Shown here in pieces: positions 1 through 12,600 of a stretch of 64,000 nucleotides of DNA. The stretch is taken from positions 53,796,709 through 53,860,708 of the forward strand of contig NC_079202.1 of NCBI RefSeq assembly GCF_026745355.1, in the 5' to 3' direction. Each line of letters begins with the position of its first letter. Position 1 is the stretch's first letter. The notes under the pieces were generated by a model, which made no database searches, had not been told where the DNA came from, and saw only the letters and a list, made by a program, of their open reading frames with translations. Source of the stretch: Beta vulgaris subsp. vulgaris (taxonomy: Eukaryota > Streptophyta > Magnoliopsida > Caryophyllales > Amaranthaceae). The position numbers were made by a program, and so were the translations under genes.

Positions 1-901
1 TCCCCCCACCCCCACCAGACCCACCGTCCGACCACCACCTGCAGCTCCCCTCCCCTACCCCCGCAGCCCCCCCCCCACCTGTCAAACTCCCCCAACCCCT
101 CCCCACCCCCAGCCCCGCCAGCAGCCCCACCCTCCACCACCACTCGCAGCTCCCCTCCCTTACTCCCGCATCCCCCCCCACCTTATCAATTTCCGTCGAA
201 CTCCCCCTACCCCGTCAATTTCCGTCAAAGTCCCCTCCCCCATCTATCGATTTCCGTCGAACTCCCTCCCCCATCCCCATCGATTTCCGCGAACTCCCTC
301 CCCCATCCCCATCGATTTTCGCGAACTCCCTCCCCCATCCCCGTCGATTTCCGCGAACTCCGTCCCCCACCCCCGTCGAATTCCGCGAACTCCGATTTCT
401 GTCAAAGTCCCCCGCCCCCCTGTCGATTTCCGTCAAAATCCTCCAGTTGCTGTTTCACGGCGAGATGAGAGAAGGGAATAAGGGTGGCTACGAGGGTGGG
501 TGGGCTACGGGGTGCAGGGGAGGGTTGCGGCAGGTGTGGGAAGGGTTGCGGTAGGTGCGAGAGGAGGAGGTGGCGAGGAGGGTGGCAACGGGGGTGGGGG
601 AGGGTGGGCTACGGGGGGTGGAGGAAGGGGTGGGGTGTGGAAAGGGGTGGTTGGGTGATTAGAGTTAGGGTTTAAGGTGGGTGTTAGGGTTACTTTTAGG
701 GTTTGGGGATTAGAATTAGAGGGGTTAATTAGGTTAAAGGGGTTAATTAGGGTTAATGACTAACGGAAACTTAACACCGTTAGTCATTAAGGGCATTTCA
801 TACATTTTGTGAAAATAATAAGGGTACCTGGTGCATTTTTTTAAAATGAGGGGTACCCCATGAATTTTGTTAAAGTACAGGGGTACCTGGTGAAAAAACC
901 G
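1..901. mobile_element. Fold-back MULE-like element A, left end outside window
   Basis: This is the right part of a non-autonomous element. A pyrimidine-rich stretch (about 1-440, runs of C) is followed by a purine-rich stretch (about 490-660, runs of G), so the two halves are roughly inverted. Imperfect repeats of about 33 bp around GATTTCCGCGAACTCCC fill 190-400. Next come GGGTTAGGG-like motifs, then a hairpin (753-790), and finally an end reading GGTGAAAAAACCG that matches the ends of the two complete elements at 30666-31815 and 31978-33148. Short open frames here are low-complexity and not credible genes. Placement in the MULE class rests on the 9-bp target duplications of the two complete relatives. 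Confidence 0.7.
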
Positions 902-950
902 AATAATAAATCATAATGCTCATCAAATATTCATCATAAATATTACACTC

Positions 951-1960
951 TTAAGTTAGTTTTTTAACACTTCTTGATATTACTATTAATATTAATAAAC
1001 TGTTGCACCCATTAATCATGAGGGCATAACTAGGTGTGGTGACACATATCATGATCATATTAATAAATGAGTAGGGTATTGTAATTGATGCAATATTTAA
1101 ATAATAAAGTTCCACAGTGTCATATGCCTTCCTAATGTCTAGTTTCATCAAACAACAAGCTTGTTTTTGGTTAGGTTTATAGATCTTCATCAGATCTTGG
1201 CACAACAACACATTATGAAGGATGTTCCTTCCTGAAATAAATGCACCTTGTGTTTGGCTAATGATATGGGGCAGTACTTTGTCCAATTTCTCACAAAGTA
1301 ATTTTGTAATACACTTAATTATAAACTGTTGAGCAACAAGTAATGGGTCTGAATTCACTTACAGTGCTAGGTGCCCTCACTTAGGGACTAAAGTAAGACT
1401 ACTGATGTTGAGTTCTTTCAAAATTCTGCATGAACTGAAGAAATCCAGCGCTGCATCTGCAACCTCCTCTCCCACTATTTCCCAGGTGGCCTTATAAAAA
1501 TCACTGTTATAACCATCGATTTTTGGTGCTTTATTCACAGGAATATCCCACATGATGACCCTTTTAACACTTGCCCTAGTGAAGTTACATTGTAAGTTAT
1601 TGCATAACTCAGAATCCATCGTCTTTCCAAGCCCTACGATATCAGGAGAAATAGGCATCCTATTGGCTCATGCATTCGCCTAGTAAACCTTGATAAAAAC
1701 CAATGAAAGCCTGTGCCACACCTTTAGGAGTATCCACCCAACAGACTGCCTCATTATGAATGGCATTAATAGCATTCCTTCTATAACTCACTTTAATGCT
1801 TATGTAGAGTAATTTAGAATTTTCATCACCTTCTTTCAGCCAGTGGAGTTTAGCAGGTTTTTGTTGCAAAGCAATATTATAAGTTTTACAGGCCTCCTTG
1901 TACCTACTTTGTGCTTCCTTTTCTTGATTCATTAAATCCTCCTCAAAAGGACTCTAATGC
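951..1960 (-). pseudogene. Degenerate L1-type LINE reverse transcriptase fragment
   Basis: Three consecutive minus-strand frames (1932-1660, 1658-1377, 1358-951) each carry pieces of a plant L1-type reverse transcriptase, so frameshifts and stops break the gene. Recognisable pieces, in order, are a HWLKEGDENSK block, KAPKIDGYNSDFYK, QGAFISGRNILHNVL and MKLDIRKAYDTV. All have close counterparts in the much better preserved LINE at 56156-58854 (for example QGAFVAGRSILHNVL). The catalytic FADD region, the endonuclease and the 3' end are missing. It is a dead fragment, older than the other copy. Confidence 0.88.
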
Positions 1961-1989
1961 ATATCTTCATGAACTCTATGAAGATAAGC

Positions 1990-2215
1990 TTTTTCACGCA
2001 CGTTTGCGTATAAGTAAAAATATAAAAAGTTATATTTTGAAATCCTTGTATTGAGACGTATTTAACAAGGTTTCATTTGATGACTATGTTTTTTGTTATA
2101 ACATGAGAGAGAAAGCTTGTCAAAGTTCGCTGATGAATAGTGACCAAATGCAAAATGGTGCAACTATTTTGAAATGGAGAAAATACAATAGTAACATTCG
2201 AAAAAACTTTTGTGC
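1990..2215. mobile_element. Decayed MITE
   Basis: The stretch from a TTTTGAAATCCTTGTATTGAG block to AAATGGTGCAACTATTTTG matches, in order and orientation, the interior of the MITE at 19986-20204. Termini are decayed, so only membership of that short terminal-inverted-repeat family is claimed. Confidence 0.5.
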
Positions 2216-2308
2216 TGAAACTAATGTTTTGATTAGCTAATATTTAGATACGTGTTTTGCTATATTATTATCGTTATTGAAGCACATATGGAACTACACT
2301 ACAAAGCT

Positions 2309-2667
2309 TAGGGGTGCTAATCGAGTTGAGCAGCTCATGAGCAGCTCGCACTCGACTCGGACAAAGCCTGGTTAAAACTCGACTCGAGTTAGCTCGAACT
2401 CGTTCGAAACTCAATATCCTTGTAAGCAACCCAATTGTTTTCAATTAAATTCACTTTGAAATAAAGAAATACATTAACACTCATTAATAATACAATGATC
2501 TAGTATAAAAGGATTATTGCAAAGAAATGAAGATATAATAATCAAATGCCCAGGGAACCGAAACTTTAAACAAGATGCTCGTGATCATCTCGGCTCAACC
2601 TGAAACTTATCGAGCACGAGTCGAGCAACTATCTGCTCGTGATCGATTCGCTTGATTAGCACCCCTA
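2309..2667. mobile_element. hAT-type MITE
   Basis: The element is 359 bp. It begins TAGGGGTGCTAATCGAG and ends with the inverse, TTGATTAGCACCCCTA. The 8 bp before it (ACAAAGCT, 2301-2308) and after it (ACCAAGCT, 2668-2675) match at 7 of 8 positions, the size expected for a hAT target duplication. The subterminal regions are rich in CTCGA/TCGAG words. No coding capacity. Confidence 0.85.
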
Positions 2668-2675
2668 ACCAAGCT

Positions 2676-3690
2676 ATAAATAATGTAATTATAGTGAGAT
2701 AGACAAATAGATTTAGTAAGTCCAAAAGACTAAAAAAGAAAATAAGGGGACAAAACATTGCAAAAGGAGAAAAATAATAATTAGTATGAGTCACAAAAGA
2801 TAAGCTTGAAGGCAAATCAAAATGTTTAGATGGTAATTTAAATATATATTTTATAACAGTACACAACAAAAAAAATGATTATGAAGATGATATCTCATAA
2901 ACAAAAATTCTCAAGTCTGTTTTCTTGCAAAGAGGACACAAAGGAGGTAAACAATACATATTTTATGAAATATAAATTTCTTTTTGAGAATTTAATTCAA
3001 AATCATCTTAAAACTAAATACTTAAGAAATTAAAATCTCAAAAAATTTACATTATAAAAATATACACTAAAACGACTATCAATATCCTACTATAAAAGTA
3101 ATATTACTATATTAAAATGAAATATGGTTAGAGTTTTCAAAGTTTCTCCATATTTTTTAATGGAGAGAGAATAGAAATCGAGGGGCATATATGTCAATAG
3201 ACCCAACTTGATTTTGTTAAAGGAATTTCCTCAGCTGACAATAAAAAACGTCTTATTCTTATTTCTTAGGTGCTCATGTAATTTGACAGCAAAATTCTCT
3301 CATTGTTGAAAGCTTTTGTATCTCCTTTGATATTATTCACAATTCAAGCACACTTTCGGAGAGAGAAAAAAAACGAGTGATCATTGATAATCACTGCTGA
3401 AATACTATTGAACTCTCTCAGAAAAAGGAGAGAATTATCATTTTCAACCTTTTTGTATAATTTCATTTTTATTCCGCTCAAAAACTAGGGTTTCGTAGCA
3501 TTTTGGAGGGTTCCAAATTAGGGTTTTTCATGATTTTTGATTTACGTTACTTTTTAGTGAGTTATGAGACCCAACTCTATTGATTGTTGGGTGTTTAGAT
3601 TGGAAAAATCAGTTTCTTTGTGTGATTTTTATGGAAATCTTAGCTTAGATTGTTAATAATTGGGAGGGTTTGCAACTTCTGTATTCATCA
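2676..3690. other. Intergenic DNA and probable HUB1 promoter/leader
   Basis: AT-rich DNA without a credible gene. The last 400 bp or so (about 3280-3690) are pyrimidine/GA-rich without stop-free coding structure and sit directly upstream of the HUB1 start codon, so they probably hold the promoter and 5' leader. No distinct TATA box could be assigned with confidence. Confidence 0.4.
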
Positions 3691-6600
3691 ATGGCGAGTA
3701 CAGGAGAGGCAGACCGAAAGCGGCGTCACGTAAGCTCTATCTCTCCTACTGCAGCTGCTGCCATGGCTAAGAAGCAGCCTTTTGCGCCTCTTTCTGAGGA
3801 CAAGAAGGTTTTGGTTCTTGCAAATTTTGTTTTTATAATTATTGTTTGCACTTTGCTTATACAAATTGGGATTGATTTTTCTGTTTCGGTTGCGATTTAT
3901 GTATATATATATATGTGCTATGTATTCTGTTGATTAGGATTAGCCCCTGACTGAGAGTTGTTGTTAGAAGATACCTTTTTTGTGTTTGATTTGGTTTGTT
4001 TGATATTTTGTACCTGCTTAAGCTTGATATTCTTTTCGCGGTTTATGCATCTCTAGTTTGTATCTTCGCGGGTCCTTATCATTCTAGATGATAATGTGAG
4101 CATTACCTTATTTGTTTGTGCTGATAAGTGATAACCGGTTTGCGTGTGAGGAAAATTTGGTGGAAACGGTAGGAAGTAGTTATTTGTCGGATTTTGGAGA
4201 CTTACCTATATAGAAGGCTGTGGCATTGAGATGGATTTCATTCGTTTTTTTTGATTTCCATTTAGGGAGTGTAATAATGAAAAAACAATGAAGACAAATT
4301 AATTAGCGCTAATGGATAAGCATTACCCTAGACATGAAATAATTGGGAAATGATACGGAAACATCGTTGTAAACTATGTTACTTGGATTTGGGTACCCAT
4401 GTCGGAGACACTGCGTGTCTATGTGTCAAGGTCATCTATCTAGTGAAAAATTTCCATGATTTTGGCCCATAATGAAGTGTCAATAGAAGAGTCTGAGTAG
4501 CATAGGTTATAAATGTATTAATTAGATTTTCTTTTATTACCCTAAAGGACTTGTGGTAATTGGTTGGTCCTTTTCCCCTCGAAAGAGTTGTTTTTTTTAA
4601 AAAAACTGGTAGGTCTTTTGGTGTCCAACATGGAATGATATATTGGCTTGGCGGCGGTTAGGGTTTTTTAGTTTTTTGGGCATTTTCGATTGCAAAAGCT
4701 TGTCAAGTCAATGTCATAGGTAGGAAGATATTGTGGCTTCATGTAGATTGGATGAATTGTGAGCTATTTAAGGGTTAGGATTGGATGTGGTTGTTATGTT
4801 TACCAGCTTGATAGACCTATGTTTGCTTTTCGTGTATCCAATTAATTGAATATCTAATTGATTGTGATATGCTTGGCCGGATTTGATGTGTATGTATATT
4901 TCTAGTCATGAGAGAGATGTGAGATAATCTATTCCACAATTTCAAGATCCAGATCGCCATTAAATTGTGCAAACTTTTTTCTGCTTGGTTACGTATCTTC
5001 AATTTTGTTATTATATGGTTCCATCTGTCACTTTTCTAAAATCTGCCAGTATCAGGGTCAATACTGGCTGGTCTTTTGGCGCACTGTTCTGTTAGTTTGT
5101 GCTATCCCTCAAATTCATGAGTATTTTTTTTTTAATTAAAGCAATGTTAATCATGTGTTTTTGACCTTTCTAGACCATGCCAATGGTTAACTGTATCCGT
5201 TTGGAATGTAAATTTTTCTTAGAGAAACATACCATATGATTTAGCAATTGTATTCATTTCTTTTTCTTATATCTTCAGTTCCTTTTCCTTGTAATATTTT
5301 TTTTTTTCACTTGTACAATTTTTTTTGGTGTTGCCAGTACAAGACAATGGAATTACAGGCGATGACACAACATTTATAAGTCTCTTCTATTTCCTCCTTT
5401 TCAAAGCTTGATTAGTTTGGGTCTTTGAGAATAGTTTTGGACTTCAGCCTATGTTACTCCGACACCTTCATCTACCTCAAAAACCGGGTGTCGTGTCGAC
5501 ACTTCACTTGGATACTTCATTTTAAACTAAAAACTTGTCTTTTTTCTACAAAATAGCCGAGTTGGACACTTGGCTACCCGTATCCGAGTAGACACTCAAT
5601 CCGTGTCTGATCAACGTAGACTTCAGCTATGATTAAATTTGCATATGCACTTTCGTGTAGTGGTTTCTTTACTCTTGCCTCTTGGTACTCTTTGGAGTTC
5701 GGAACCAATGCAAACAAATTAGATGGTGGTGCTACTCTCACATAATGCTTGCAATACACAAGAACAATCAAAAGTTGAAGTTTTTGTTTAGATCTCAAAA
5801 ACTCTTATTACAAAATCTACTTTGTCTTTGTTCTGTGACATGACTGTGTGCGCTTTAAGTGTCCGCTTATGGGTCAGATCCATTGTCAGGATTGAGCCTA
5901 TGTACATCTGTCTTTTACTCTTTCCATTTGTTATTCTGATATGCCTATTATGAGTTGGGTTTCGGAGAAGGAAGACAAATATGGGGCTGAAGGATTAGCA
6001 TAATTGGTCTTATATAACTAATTTTTTTTTTCTTCTTCTGTATTTTAAGATTGTATTGCTCTTGTTGGTTAATTTACTCTTTTTTATGCTACAGCTTGAC
6101 ACCGCTGTACTTCAGTTTCAAAATCAGAAGCTCTGCCAGAAGCTAGAGGTCCAGAAGATAGAAATTGTGGCCCTTGAGAATAAGTTGTCTCAGCGGAAAG
6201 AGAAGCAGCAGTCATATGATAAGGTGTTGACGGCTGTTAGTAATTGCTGGAAAAAGGTAAAATTAGGTCATGCTTTCATCGTCTTCTTTTATTTGTTTAT
6301 TTATATTTTTTTAGTGTATGCTGAGGGTTTGTGTTTATTAGGTGTATTATTATGCTCATGGTTCATACGTCTATAGTTGCGGCCTCTGCATTGATTCCCA
6401 TTATACTTTTTTTTCTTTGTTTTAAGAAACAATATTTTTCAATCATGACGAGGAAATTTTTTTAGCTTGTGGATGACTTGGAAGCTCGATCTGCTCACAC
6501 AAAAGACCTGGTCAGCAGTGGAGTAAATATTCATAATACAGCTGTTATGGATGGTAAGCAAATGAAAATTTCTCTTTATGAAATTATGTCAACTATGATG

Positions 6601-9600
6601 TTAATTAATATGGTCAGTGCTCAGAAGGTTTTCAGTTTGACTCTTGCCATATAACTGAAACTTGTAAAAAGAACACCAAAACGTGTTTAAATGGATGCTT
6701 CAATTGTTAATTTGTTATTTATGTTCCTTTTGTTAATAGTAATTTATCATATTTACATTTTTGTTTGTCTGCCTAAATAAAACTTTCAAAGGTAAGTGTA
6801 TTTAAGGATTGACCTTTGGTTTTGCTCATGAATGCTTTTGATGTGTATCACTATTAGAGTGAAATCTTGTAAGGGTTATGAATTTGCTCTCCATGCTCTT
6901 GAACTGGTCATGTCATATATTGGGGGATGTGGCTTCGTTTTGTAAGAAATATGGTGCATCTTTGCTTCTCGGCTGGTGTCATGTAGAAATATGGCTCTTG
7001 AATTGGTCATTGACGTACTCTTGGATAGGTTTCTTTAGGTTCAGCCGTGGACCTTCCCTGGTAGTTGTCCTGCTGTTGCTGTCAGCAGAAAGAACCCTAT
7101 ACCAGCCATGTCTTTTTCCTTTTTATCTTTTTAACCCCAAATTCTTTTGCTTGCTTGACTAGTATGAGAAAGGAATAGGAAGATATTGAAGCTGAAGTTA
7201 ATATTTATCGAGGGTCTTATAATTTTGGGAAAATGTGTAAGCGCTTGTAGTTTTATTTAGGCTGCTAGGTTTCTGGTGGTCTGTGCTTACATAGTATTCA
7301 TTTACGATGTTGAAACCCTGGACTCTTTGGTCAGTTCTTTCCTTTTTTGTTTATCAGTTTTTGATTTATAACATAAAGTACTGTACCTATATCTAAAAGA
7401 TAGAGGAAAACTGAAATCTCTCAAGCTGTTAATTCTGAAGGTTGTGATGTTTCCCTTGCTGTACTGGTCTTTGAGGTGCATGTGACTGGTTTGGGATCTA
7501 GAGAACACTAAGCAGTGTTTTCTTTTGTCTCTGACTTGTGGATTACTATCATGCTTCACCAGGTTTTCTTCTTTTATTGTCATTTAACTCACCCACTTAT
7601 CTATGTATATGGAGAGTTAAACTAGATTAATATTCGTTGTTACCTGTAGATTAGGGTTTTGTAGCATACAGGAACATAGTATATGTAGTTGCACTGAGCT
7701 TAAGGATTTGCACTTGGGGCTAATGATTTCTCCATTGATTGTGGATCAGATGATTCTTCCTCCTCTGCCGATGATGTATTCTTAAAGCGACTTACAGAAA
7801 CAGGTTCTTCAGAAACTTGCTTAGCAAGTAATTCCCTTGATCAAATGATAGAAGATGGGGACAACGCTTGTGAGAAATCTAGAAATATTTTGCGTAATAT
7901 AGTGGCTGCTGTTGATGACTTGTGGAGTATGAAAGATGGGCTATATGCTGCTGTTTTGGCGGCTCTTCCTGAGGATGGTTAGTTTGGTTTACTCTGCTTT
8001 AATTATATATTAGATCTTTGGGAAACCCCATACCAAGTAAATTATGCTTGCTATATTCTATGTATGTTCATTTTTTTGGGGCTTTTAGGTTCATTCAAGC
8101 GGAAAGCATCAAATGAGGTGGTAGCCGAAGTTAAAAATCTGCGATCAGCTCTTAGCGAGCTTCACCTAAAACACAGATCACTTGCAATGGAACTGTTTAA
8201 GCATCAGGATGCGGATTTGAAGAACAAGGCTGAACTAAAATACTTGCAAGGTAACGTCAACAACTGCGATTTTCTTGTTAGATTGCCAATTCAGCATAAG
8301 CAGCTTTTCATCCCCTCAAAATCAGCTCATGTTGGAATTAATTTTACCCTCTTAACCTAATATCTATCCTTTTCATCGATTTAGCTGTGACATACTTTTC
8401 AATGGTGGATAGTTGTACATTTTATATTTTTGACTCCAGCTGGCACTTTCCTAAGCAAAGTAACCTATATTAGACATTAGACACTGTTGTGATGTTTACA
8501 ATTAGATATTAGACATTGCTGTATTAGTAGCTCTTCCAGAGGATGGTTAGTTCGAGTTACTCCGATATTAATTCGTTGGGTATTCTGGTTGTTGTTCAGT
8601 TAGGAGTTTAGTTACTCTTTACTTTCCAACTTATCGCCATACATGTGTTGCTACATATGTGAATTGGTGACACTTGAGATGGATATGAATATATGATGCT
8701 ATGGTTCTTGAAAATTGGTAGGATCCATGTTGGATACTTGTAACTAGTGCGACAATTTGAAGAGTCCGAGTAATGCCCACATAATGTACTAGTTGTTGAC
8801 AGCCTTTGATAAAGTTTGTCATCATCTTGTTCGGTTTCTGTCAAAACAAAACAATGATGAGTGAAAATATAGCAGTTCACTTGAGTTTTTTATACTGTCA
8901 ATGAAATATTAACATCCTGTTATTCCTGAAGCTGGCTACTTATCATCAATTCAGCAGTTCTTGTATAATTTCCTTTGAGTCAAATCTTCCACAATATTTT
9001 CAAGAAATTCAGCTGTCTATGATCTCTGCATTTGCTTGTATTCTTCCACTTCTCTTTTTTTGGGGTGGGGGTTGGGGTGGGGGTGGTGGTGGTGGTGGAG
9101 TATTAATGGAGGTTGGTCCCATCGATACTATAGATTTGTACCTTATCCTACGGGATGTTTAGTACTTGCTGGTTGGGTAATAGATTTATTGCCTTGTGCA
9201 GGGGAGCTGGAGACTACCATCAAAGAGCTGGAAGAAAGCAACCACAAATTGGCAGCTCTAAAAGCAGAGAAAGATGCAACAAAAGGAGCTTTTTTCCCTG
9301 TCTTGAACATGGGAAATAAGCATATTTATAATGAAAAAACGGCAGACAAACAAAAAGAACAGAAAGATCTGCAAGAAATGGAATCAACATTGAAGGAGTC
9401 AATGGTAGAGAAGTGATTTTCTGGTGTTTTCTGGAGCAGACTAAGATCAGTTAATAAACTTCTAAATATTTTGCAGGCTCAGTCCACTTCTCGACTACAA
9501 GAACTTAAGCGTTTGCATGAGGAAAGGATTGAAATTTTGAAGAAACTTTCCAATTTGCAGGTTAGAGCATCGCAAGAATATGTTGCTTTTATGTCAATTG

Positions 9601-12600
9601 TTTCTTTCCTGGTATACTCCCAGGGACCTTAAGTAGCACATTACTGATTCCGTGGTGTTTTAACAACAGGGTACTTTGAAAAATGTAAAGTCTATTTCCA
9701 GTGCCCGCGCTTTTAAGCTAGTGAAAGCTGAACTTGAGAAGTCTAAAGCCGATGTCATCCAGTACCAGGCCTTATATGAAAAACTTCAGGTTGTAACTGG
9801 TCGGTACTTTTACATGTGCATGGATCTTACTTTCTGGACTAATTTCCTTGTGTTGCTGACTATTGACTTCACGTTGGATGTTACAGGTTCAGAAAGATAA
9901 AATTGCATGGAAGGAAAGAGAAGCAGTGGTAAGAACTGATTTAGGTGATGTGTATCGAAGGTCTTTGACCACAGCTGGTTCCAGAATTGATGATCTTGAA
10001 ATAGCGATTCAAAGGCAGAATGATGAGAGGAAACAGATAGAACTCAAGCTGGAAGAAGCTTCTAGAGAACCAGGTATCAGAGGATCTAACTTGCTGGGCT
10101 TTTTTTGGAATATCTGAAAGAGAATCTTCTAATATTTGTTGAGCAGTAAAGAAATTTGCATATGATCTTGATATGTTTTGTTTGTTCAGGAAGGAAAGAA
10201 ATAATTTCAAGCTTTAAGGAGTTTGCTTCTTCATTTCCTGAGGATATGAGCTCCATGCAAAGCAAGCTACGCAAGTACAAGGAGACAGCTGCTGATGTCC
10301 ACTCTCTGCGTGCTGATGTACTATCTCTCTCAAATGTTCTTGCTAGAAAGGTGAATCTTCTACTCTCAGTTGCTTGTTTATATGATAATTATTGTTAGCT
10401 AATGTGAAGTCTCATGGTAGGCCAAAGAACTGGAGACTTTATCTAGTAGATCTTGCGATCAAGATGCTGAAATCCAGAGACTGCAAGATGTGGTATGTAG
10501 TGCTGTAATCTCTTCGTTGTTCAATTTATAGATTTAAGTTGAATGCAAATTTGATGACATCTTAGATTTGTCCCTCTAAAGATATGTTCTCTAGGGGTAT
10601 TGTAAGTGAGTTAATTGTCCTCTTTTGGTCCGGAAATGGCTCAATAAATGTCACTCTGTTTATTGAAATATGCTGTTGATTGATGTCAATTGAGAGGTGA
10701 TCACCATTCACCATGACCAAGATGTGCCCATATGACTATGCACACGGAAGACGACGGAATCATGCTGCTATAGCTTTTGCTGGTGACTATGCCAACTTTT
10801 ATGGATCTTTTTGGCTTTGCAATTGTTAATGGCATGCACTTGCCACCATTCAATTGTGAAATTTCTTTTTCAATATATTCACTCAAGCAGCACTTAAATA
10901 ATAGTCCAGTGAAAGAATATAGAAAGGTATAGGTTTGTTCCTTTTTTCTGGTGATGAATCTGAATTACGAAAAAGGAATTTGAAATAACTCCTCCCTCTC
11001 CCTTCCTTTTTCTCTTTCTCCTGCTGCCATTGCTTTCCTTCTCTTCAACCCCTGCCGATTTTCTGTGTGTGCTTTTAAGCGTGTAGGTGTGAATAATAGG
11101 CTTCTAGCAGTCATAGGTCACTTTTGTTTCTAGACAGATCTGTCTACGGTTCCTTTGATGCTGTTTTTTTTGAGAACTTTCCTGTAATTTCTAGAATTTG
11201 TATCCTTTTCAATTTCATAGATTTCCCGATTCCGCATTGTGGCATTATATGGCTTCCAATTTGTCCAGAGCTTCTATGTTGATAAAATGTGGAAGCCATC
11301 TTTTACTATTTTCTGGGATTATGGCCTTATGGGGTTCTCACTATTGTAGAGGATCTTTTTTTATCTTTATAAGATAGGATAAGTAGTTTGTTACCCTTTT
11401 CTACTTAATGTATGCTCCTTAGATGATTATTTAAAGAAAAGCTACTGAGATTTCTTTATAACAATTTGCAGGTTCAGGATCTGAGAGAGAGTGATATGGA
11501 ATTAAAACTTATTGTAGAGATGTACAGACGTGAATCCACCGTAACAAGGTTAGAAGATGTTAGAGTCAAAATTCCTCCAGTCATCTTGATGCTTTTGCTC
11601 CAGTAATAGTATAATCATAATGCCATTGTGTAATTTGATAACCTTGTTTGTCTATGATGAGTCTGTTTTGATTTCTTTCTTTTGCAAAAGCTGAACATTT
11701 TGATTTTGTGCTTGCTAAAGAGTGGAAGTGGGACTTACTAACTTGCTGAATGGAACATCTTTTTGCTATGAACTTAGTAACACAAGCAAGATCAATCAAC
11801 ACCACAGAAAAATTAGTAGCCTAGATAGTAGTTGTATTGAATAAATCAAGGTGACCTACTCAATTACAACCTCAACCTTTCGAGAGGGTCAAGTATCTCC
11901 CAGTTTCTCTCCACAATTCTCTATATTTGCATACCTCATCACACACACCTATCCCTATATTTATACCCCTCTCAAGGAGGTTAACTGTCAGCTCTAACAA
12001 ACTCTGGCAGCATCTTTCTATTTTTTAATTGAATAATTACAATATATAGCTAATTACTGAGACTACTTAATTGCCCTTCTTGACCCTTCTAGAATTAGTG
12101 AATCTGATTGGAGGCCTTTCTCCCTGATGCGTTGCACTTTTCTAATAAAGAATGCACATATTGCTTCCTTAGACTATTTGCAACACGTCTACATCTAATC
12201 TTGTTGAAACTTTTATTTGAAGAAGTTCTAAATTAGCATAACTAAATAGATTCTAATTGTAACTCTTAGTATAAACTTATCTGCTATGAAGAAGCAACAT
12301 GTGAATCCTCTCAAAAACAAAAAAAAAGCAACATGTGAATCTTTATGATTCAGGGTCAAATGAAACACAATCTACCTGCTCTAATTGTGGTAAGATTGTT
12401 TAGGTCCTACCTTTTGCGCAAGTGTCTCATGAGAAGTAGTGAACTAATGGTATGATATGATTGATGGGGGTGGTATGGTATAGGATAATTTTTAATTTTT
12501 TACAATGATAAGTTATCCCATTAACACGGGGTAGAGGGAAGTCAAAGCATGTGCAGTGGTTCCCGTGTTAAGAGAACTGTAATTGAATAAAGAGAGAAGG

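Noticed and set aside
5455..5610. Repeated GTGTC/GACAC words in HUB1 intron 1
   Set aside because: Short, irregular and common in plant introns; no defined element ends could be set.
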